From Heterotrichella gracilis (taxonomy: Eukaryota > Sar > Xanthophyceae > Tribonematales > Xanthonemataceae): DNA of 64,000 bases. Position 1 is the stretch's first letter, and every line of letters starts with the position of its first letter. Positions 60,381 to 64,000 of the stretch are shown here, piece after piece. The stretch lies in the NCBI GenBank assembly GCA_032358255.1, contig JAULBX010018857.1, forward strand, positions 230,190-294,189. Reading direction: 5' to 3'. The notes under the pieces were generated by a model. It had not been told where the DNA came from. It saw only the letters and a program-made list of their open reading frames with translations, and ran no database searches. The position numbers and the translations under genes were made by a program.

Positions 60381-61498
60381 CTACCTAGTTAGGAAAGTGG
60401 TTTTCTCGTCGTTGAGATACGTCTTGGCATACACGCCAGCCACATAGTTCACCTTCACCCTGCCCCCCACCTCCACCACATGCAGCACGTCATCGTCATC
60501 CACCAGGCTGTGCTCATCGTCAGCATGCTTATCAAGCTTCTCTTGCACAGCCTCGCTGTTCTGGAGCAGCTGCTTTCTCGACTGCTGCTGTGTGGCGGCA
60601 TCAAGCTGCTGCAACTGCGCCTGCGCCTGAGGTAGCTTCTGCAGTTGCAATTGCACTTGCGCCCGCGGTAGCGGTTGCTTCTGCTTCTGTGGCTGCGCCT
60701 GCTGCTGCTTCTGTGATAGGGCTGGGATCTCCAGCGCCACAGGCAGCGACTTGCGGCCAATATTCTTGCTCCCCTTGTGGGTGAGCTGAGCAGCCAGCAG
60801 CGCCTTCGAGACGGTCTTTATCGCACTGCACATGCAACACAACGTCAGCCCAGGCCTGGGAGGGGTACAGCATAAAGGAACCCATGCAGCGGACACTTTC
60901 CAAAAAAGCAACCCCTTGCATGGGATACTTTCCAACACAGCAACCCCTGCCCACCAGCATGCATGCACACACACCTGGGCACTGAGTTGAGCCCCAGCTT
61001 GAGCTTCTGGCAAGCATCGGGGCGGTTCTTGGCACACACAACCCCCGGGTAGCTCTTCGAGAGGGCTGTGGTGTACTCTGGCGGGCAGGACTGCTCCTCC
61101 GGCGTGGCTACCATCGAGATCGCGATCTGCTTGTGCCGCACCAGCTTGGCGGAGTCCACTCTGCAGAAGACGTACTTGTGCCCACCACACTTGGGCTCTG
61201 ACTCGGTTGGCACCAGGAACTTGCTGAGGTAGATGACGTGGTTGGGCTGCACGCCCTTCTGCTGAGCCCACTCTGAGAAAGCGGCTGTGCATTGGGTGCA
61301 AAAGCTGGTTTGCTGCGACTGCCCATCCACCTTGCACGACACTGACAACTTGTAGCTGCTGGGTAGTTGCCGTACGGGGTTTGCAGAGGCACTGCAGAGC
61401 GAGACGAGCGAGGCCAAAGCATAGAGGGATGTCAAAACGAGTGCTGAAGCTTTCCCCCTAATTTGAGACGTCCGTGCCCCTCGCCGGGGGGACGCCAT
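60381..61498 (-). CDS. Secreted or lumenal Cys-rich protein with Gln-rich region
   Basis: Two exons: 61498-60975 and 60825-60381 (322 aa), GT-AG, frame continuous. A signal peptide or anchor is clear: a basic start (MASPRRGARTSQIRGK) and a hydrophobic core (ALVLTSLYALASLVSLC) with an SASA-like cleavage site near residue 40. The next ~135 residues form a Cys-rich globular domain, with SCKVDGQ, SFCTQC, PKCGGHKYVFCRV, QSCPPEY and VVCAKNRPDAC, likely forming disulfides. A long Gln/Ala/Leu/Pro low-complexity region (about 205-265) follows, then an acidic stretch (DDEHSLVDDDDVLHVVEVG) and a short beta-like end. I do not recognise the family. A cell-wall, surface or endomembrane protein is a reasonable guess only. 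Confidence 0.75.
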
Positions 61499-61651
61499 GG
61501 CTCTAACCCTGCCTGAATTGCTGCAGTGGCCAAAGCAATACACGGTGTACCCCAGTCCCTGCACCACGTCCTATTGATAAAAGGGTACCGCAGGCACAAA
61601 ACGCCACAAGTGGCACAACAGCGTCCACTGCCTACGGCCTACAGCGACAAG

Positions 61652-62071
61652 ATGGCGTGCTGCGAGAAAGTATCCCCTTGTACTAAAGCTGCCCCCCGCA
61701 CACCAGCACGACTGGAGAAGTGGCCTAGTCCGAAGGGTAGCACTGCAACGGCACCTAGCAAGTTTCACAATAGCCCAGATCACAATGTGAGAGCTACGCA
61801 GCAGCCGTCATCTGAGGAATTAGCTTTTGAACAGCGTTTTGAACAGGACAAAGCGTGGGTTGCAGAGCAAAACCCGCGGTGGCCCCACACTCAGCAGGGT
61901 TGGGCAGTGGAGTGGTTGGCAGCAGGCAGTGGAGAGGGGGGGTACGCCGGCGGTGCGACGTCCGGCGGCGCGCGGCGGTGCCGTCGGGCGACCCCTTTGT
62001 CGGAGCCAGTGGGCAAGATGGCACGTTGGGGTTCCCCTTTGAGGTGCGCACACGGAGGAGCTGACGCCTAG
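61652..62071 (+). CDS. Weak candidate single-exon frame
   Basis: An open frame of about 139 codons starting at an ATG 154 bp upstream of and divergent from the secreted-protein gene. A middle segment (EELAFEQRFEQDKAWVAEQNPRW, up to 20 of them quoted as FEQRFEQDKAWVAEQ) looks protein-like, but the last third becomes Gly/Arg-rich in a way typical of chance frames in GC-rich DNA; a splice into another frame is possible. No family recognised. Confidence 0.25.
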   Translation: MACCEKVSPCTKAAPRTPARLEKWPSPKGSTATAPSKFHNSPDHNVRATQQPSSEELAFEQRFEQDKAWVAEQNPRWPHTQQGWAVEWLAAGSGEGGYAGGATSGGARRCRRATPLSEPVGKMARWGSPLRCAHGGADA

Positions 62072-62141
62072 TCGAGGGGATTCTGGGGCTTGCTTACACG
62101 CCGGTGACAGTGCGTGATACGATGGGGACATCGTTGGTCCC

Positions 62142-62415
62142 TCAAACCGTCGGCGTCAAGTGGTCCAGGCATGAGAGAGTTGAGTTATCTACTGCCCCTG
62201 TATGTTCTTGGGTCACAGCAGAGTCGATTGCCTGCTGGATACTGCACTGCAATTGAAACAGGGCAGCCTCAGACATGGCCTCGATGAGCTCCCCAGTCCT
62301 GACAAAAACATGCAAACCACAAAGCAGACTGTCAAAACCCCACACACACTTGGATACCACCGATGTTTCACACTGCACCACCCAAACCATCCCCGTACTC
62401 TGCAATGGCGTTCAT
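62142..62415 (-). CDS. Weak candidate small gene or terminal exon
   Basis: Exon 62298-62142 has a good acceptor (TTTGTCAG) and encodes TGELIEAMSEAALFQLQCSI, then QQAIDSAVTQEHTG, ending at a TGA. A 17-nt upstream exon (62415-62399, MNAIA) with donor GTACGG restores frame, giving 57 aa. It could also be the last exon of an unrecognised longer gene. No family assigned. Confidence 0.3.
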
Positions 62416-62524
62416 CAAGCTAGGACCTGACATGCACAAGTTGTGAAGCCCAGTACAACCTCTTCCCCAGTACTGTACGTACTTCAACCCCCCTTCCCAG
62501 CCAGCGCGGCTGCGTCACCCCCCT

Positions 62525-63993
62525 TCACGCCACCCACTGCCAGAACCCACAGGTTGGGCCCTTGGTACTGTCACAGGAGTAGTAGTACCGAGTGCCCTGC
62601 TGTGCCTGCGCCTGCTGCTGCTGGTTAGGGTTTAGGGTTTTGGGCTTGGCTGCGCGCTTGTCGAGGTAGGCCCGCATGGCCGCCCGCCGCCCGCAGCGGC
62701 ACAGCGGTGCGCGCGCCTCCCACTCCGGCTTGTAGCGGCGCAGGGTGAAGTTGAGGCGCCGGGTGCCGCTGACGGGGTGTGGGGCCACTCGCTTCACTCG
62801 CGGGACCTGCAGCAGGGCAGGTGACAACCCTTGTTAAACAGCACACTGGCACACAAGCTGGGCTGCTGGTTTTGTATGCTACACTGCCGGATGCCAAAAA
62901 CTACAGTGAGAGCAGGGCACGCGCGGCAACCTACTGAACAGCATTACCATCTTATACCTGCTGACAAAACAGATGTTGCTGGTATATAATACATACTGGG
63001 ATAGCCATGCCATGCACCCGCCATGCATTACCTCGTGACGCCATGCCTCCTGCGCCGGCGGCCACATGACGAGAAGCGTGTTGTGCGGCAGCTCAACATC
63101 CACCACGTCAAACTCAAGCGCTAATTGTCCTGCCTTCTGACCCTCGCCTGGTGTGGACCCACCGCGCAGTCCACCTTGCGGTGCGGGGCTGGTGCTGCTG
63201 TCAGTGGTGGGTGTCGTTTCGTGCATCACCCCACTGCCGTTGGCTGGCTGGTTTTGGCTGCTGATGTCCTGTGTGGTGTCATGGGCCACGCTGTCGTTGG
63301 ATGGTCCTGGTGCGGCGCGGTGCAGCCTGAAGGTGCGAGTGGCTCCCAACGAGAGTGACGCGATGATGGGGCGCGGGCCCAGCTTGGTGAGGGTGTCTGG
63401 ATTGCCAAGAGTGTGTGCATGTCAGCAATAAGCAACAGATATGGGCATGCCCATTCCCATGCAATGCAATGTGACATGTGATAAATTGCTCCATGAGTAC
63501 TCAGGGTGGTATGCACCCACATGTGCAATCAACCAAGTCAAAAGCCTTTTTCACTGGCTGAAGTGCATATTTTACATGCGCCCGTTCCACCAAAGTGCAA
63601 CCCGGTAGGCAGGGCATGCATGGCACGCACCCCTCACCTGCATGTGCCCCCACTGTGTCTGAGCCATCCACATACAAGCCCGCCAGGACGTGCGTGGCAG
63701 CCCAGCCTTGCCTGCACAATACACAACACACAGATTCCAGATTGAACCCTGAACAGGATGTGCGTGGCAGCCCAGCCTTGCCTGCGGTACGCAGAACAAA
63801 CCAAAGCTTTAATCTTGGTTGTTTTCATGCTGTTAGTATGTTTGCGTGAAGCACGAGCCCCTGGAAATGCCTTGATAGCTTCCCCTGACATGCCCCATAA
63901 TGTGATATACAGTGGGAGCCACTCAACTGAGTAAGGTTTGTCAGCTGTCTCAGGTCCCCGTGTCGTGCCGTACACACCTCTCCCTATCAGGGC
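62525..63993 (-). CDS. ALKBH2-like 2OG-Fe(II) dioxygenase with GRF zinc finger (5' partial)
   Basis: The 3' exons are 63711-63638, 63396-63032 and 62806-62525; a further exon is likely at about 63993-63865 (GRGVYGTTRGPETADKPYS..., WLPLYITLWGM) but its donor is unclear, and the 5' end is beyond the window. The catalytic HxD (HAD) is assembled across an intron in VDGSDTVGAHA-D, followed by LGPRPIIASLSLGATRTFRLHR. The distal iron His lies in LVMWPPAQEAWRHEVPR, and the 2OG-binding Arg in TRRLNFTLRRY. The C-terminal zf-GRF is LCRCGRRAAMRAYL ... YYYSCDSTKGPTCGFWQW. This arrangement matches plant ALKBH2, which reverses N1-methyladenine and N3-methylcytosine in nuclear DNA. A Ser/Pro-rich insertion (about 60 residues) splits the core, and a telomere-like tract encodes KTLNPNQ within the zinc finger. 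Confidence 0.85.
62625..62640 (-). repeat. Telomere-like repeat inside coding exon
   Basis: GGTTAGGGTTTAGGGTTTTG on the plus strand is in the open reading frame of the ALKBH2-like last exon and translates as KTLNPN in the gene's sense. Confidence 0.85.
63754..63790 (-). repeat. Echo of the ALKBH2-like exon acceptor edge
   Basis: GTGCGTGGCAGCCCAGCCTTGCC occurs both here and at the real exon start (63690-63712, quoted core CAGCCCAGCCTTGCCTGC). This copy has a GCAG acceptor as well. Confidence 0.85.
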
Positions 63994-64000
63994 CTGCTTA

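Overview
The window is nuclear DNA from a photosynthetic green-lineage alga, most likely a chlorophyte; I do not name a species. The evidence is GC-rich exons cut by many GT-AG (two GC-AG) introns, chloroplast proteins including the Rubisco assembly factor RAF1, plant-type family members (At2g34460-like reductase, AlkB homologue with GRF zinc finger, plastid M41-like peptidase), and Arabidopsis-type telomeric heptamers (CCCTAAA/TTTAGGG) scattered through introns. Fifteen protein genes could be modelled, fourteen of them with a reading frame that stays consistent across every splice junction (the fifteenth is cut by the window edge), plus one tRNA gene and four weak candidates.

Layout, left to right: M41-like peptidase (-) and an equilibrative nucleoside transporter (+), head to head; an SLC44 choline-transporter-like protein (-) and a small coiled-coil protein (+), head to head; a plastid GST-like protein (-) and an R2R3-MYB factor (+), head to head; an NAD(P)-binding plastid reductase (+) followed by tRNA-Arg(CCG) and a short assembly gap; RAF1 (-) and Elongator ELP3 (+), head to head; a coiled-coil gene built from tandemly duplicated exons (-); a TrmH/TrmJ-type RNA methyltransferase (-) and a tandem rhodanese protein (+), head to head; HSP110 (+); a secreted Cys/Gln-rich protein (-); and the 3' part of an ALKBH2-like demethylase (-), whose 5' end lies beyond the window. 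The genes do not form one pathway. Plastid roles recur (M41-like, GST-like, At2g34460-like, RAF1), as do RNA modification (ELP3, TrmJ-like) and stress or repair (HSP110, ALKBH2-like).

The most unusual feature is structural. In at least nine genes, introns carry one to four degenerate copies of the adjacent exon edge together with its splice site ('exon-edge echoes'), usually separated by short telomere-like heptamers. The heptamers have a largely consistent polarity: the G-rich strand reads outward from the exon, so CCCTAAA (sense) precedes acceptors and TTTAGGG (sense) follows donors. This looks like a mechanism of intron growth linked to telomere-type repeat addition or templated repair, and I know of no description of it. 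One telomeric stretch even lies inside a coding exon (ALKBH2-like zinc finger). In the coiled-coil gene at 42.5-43.9 kb a related process has produced complete in-frame exon duplications.
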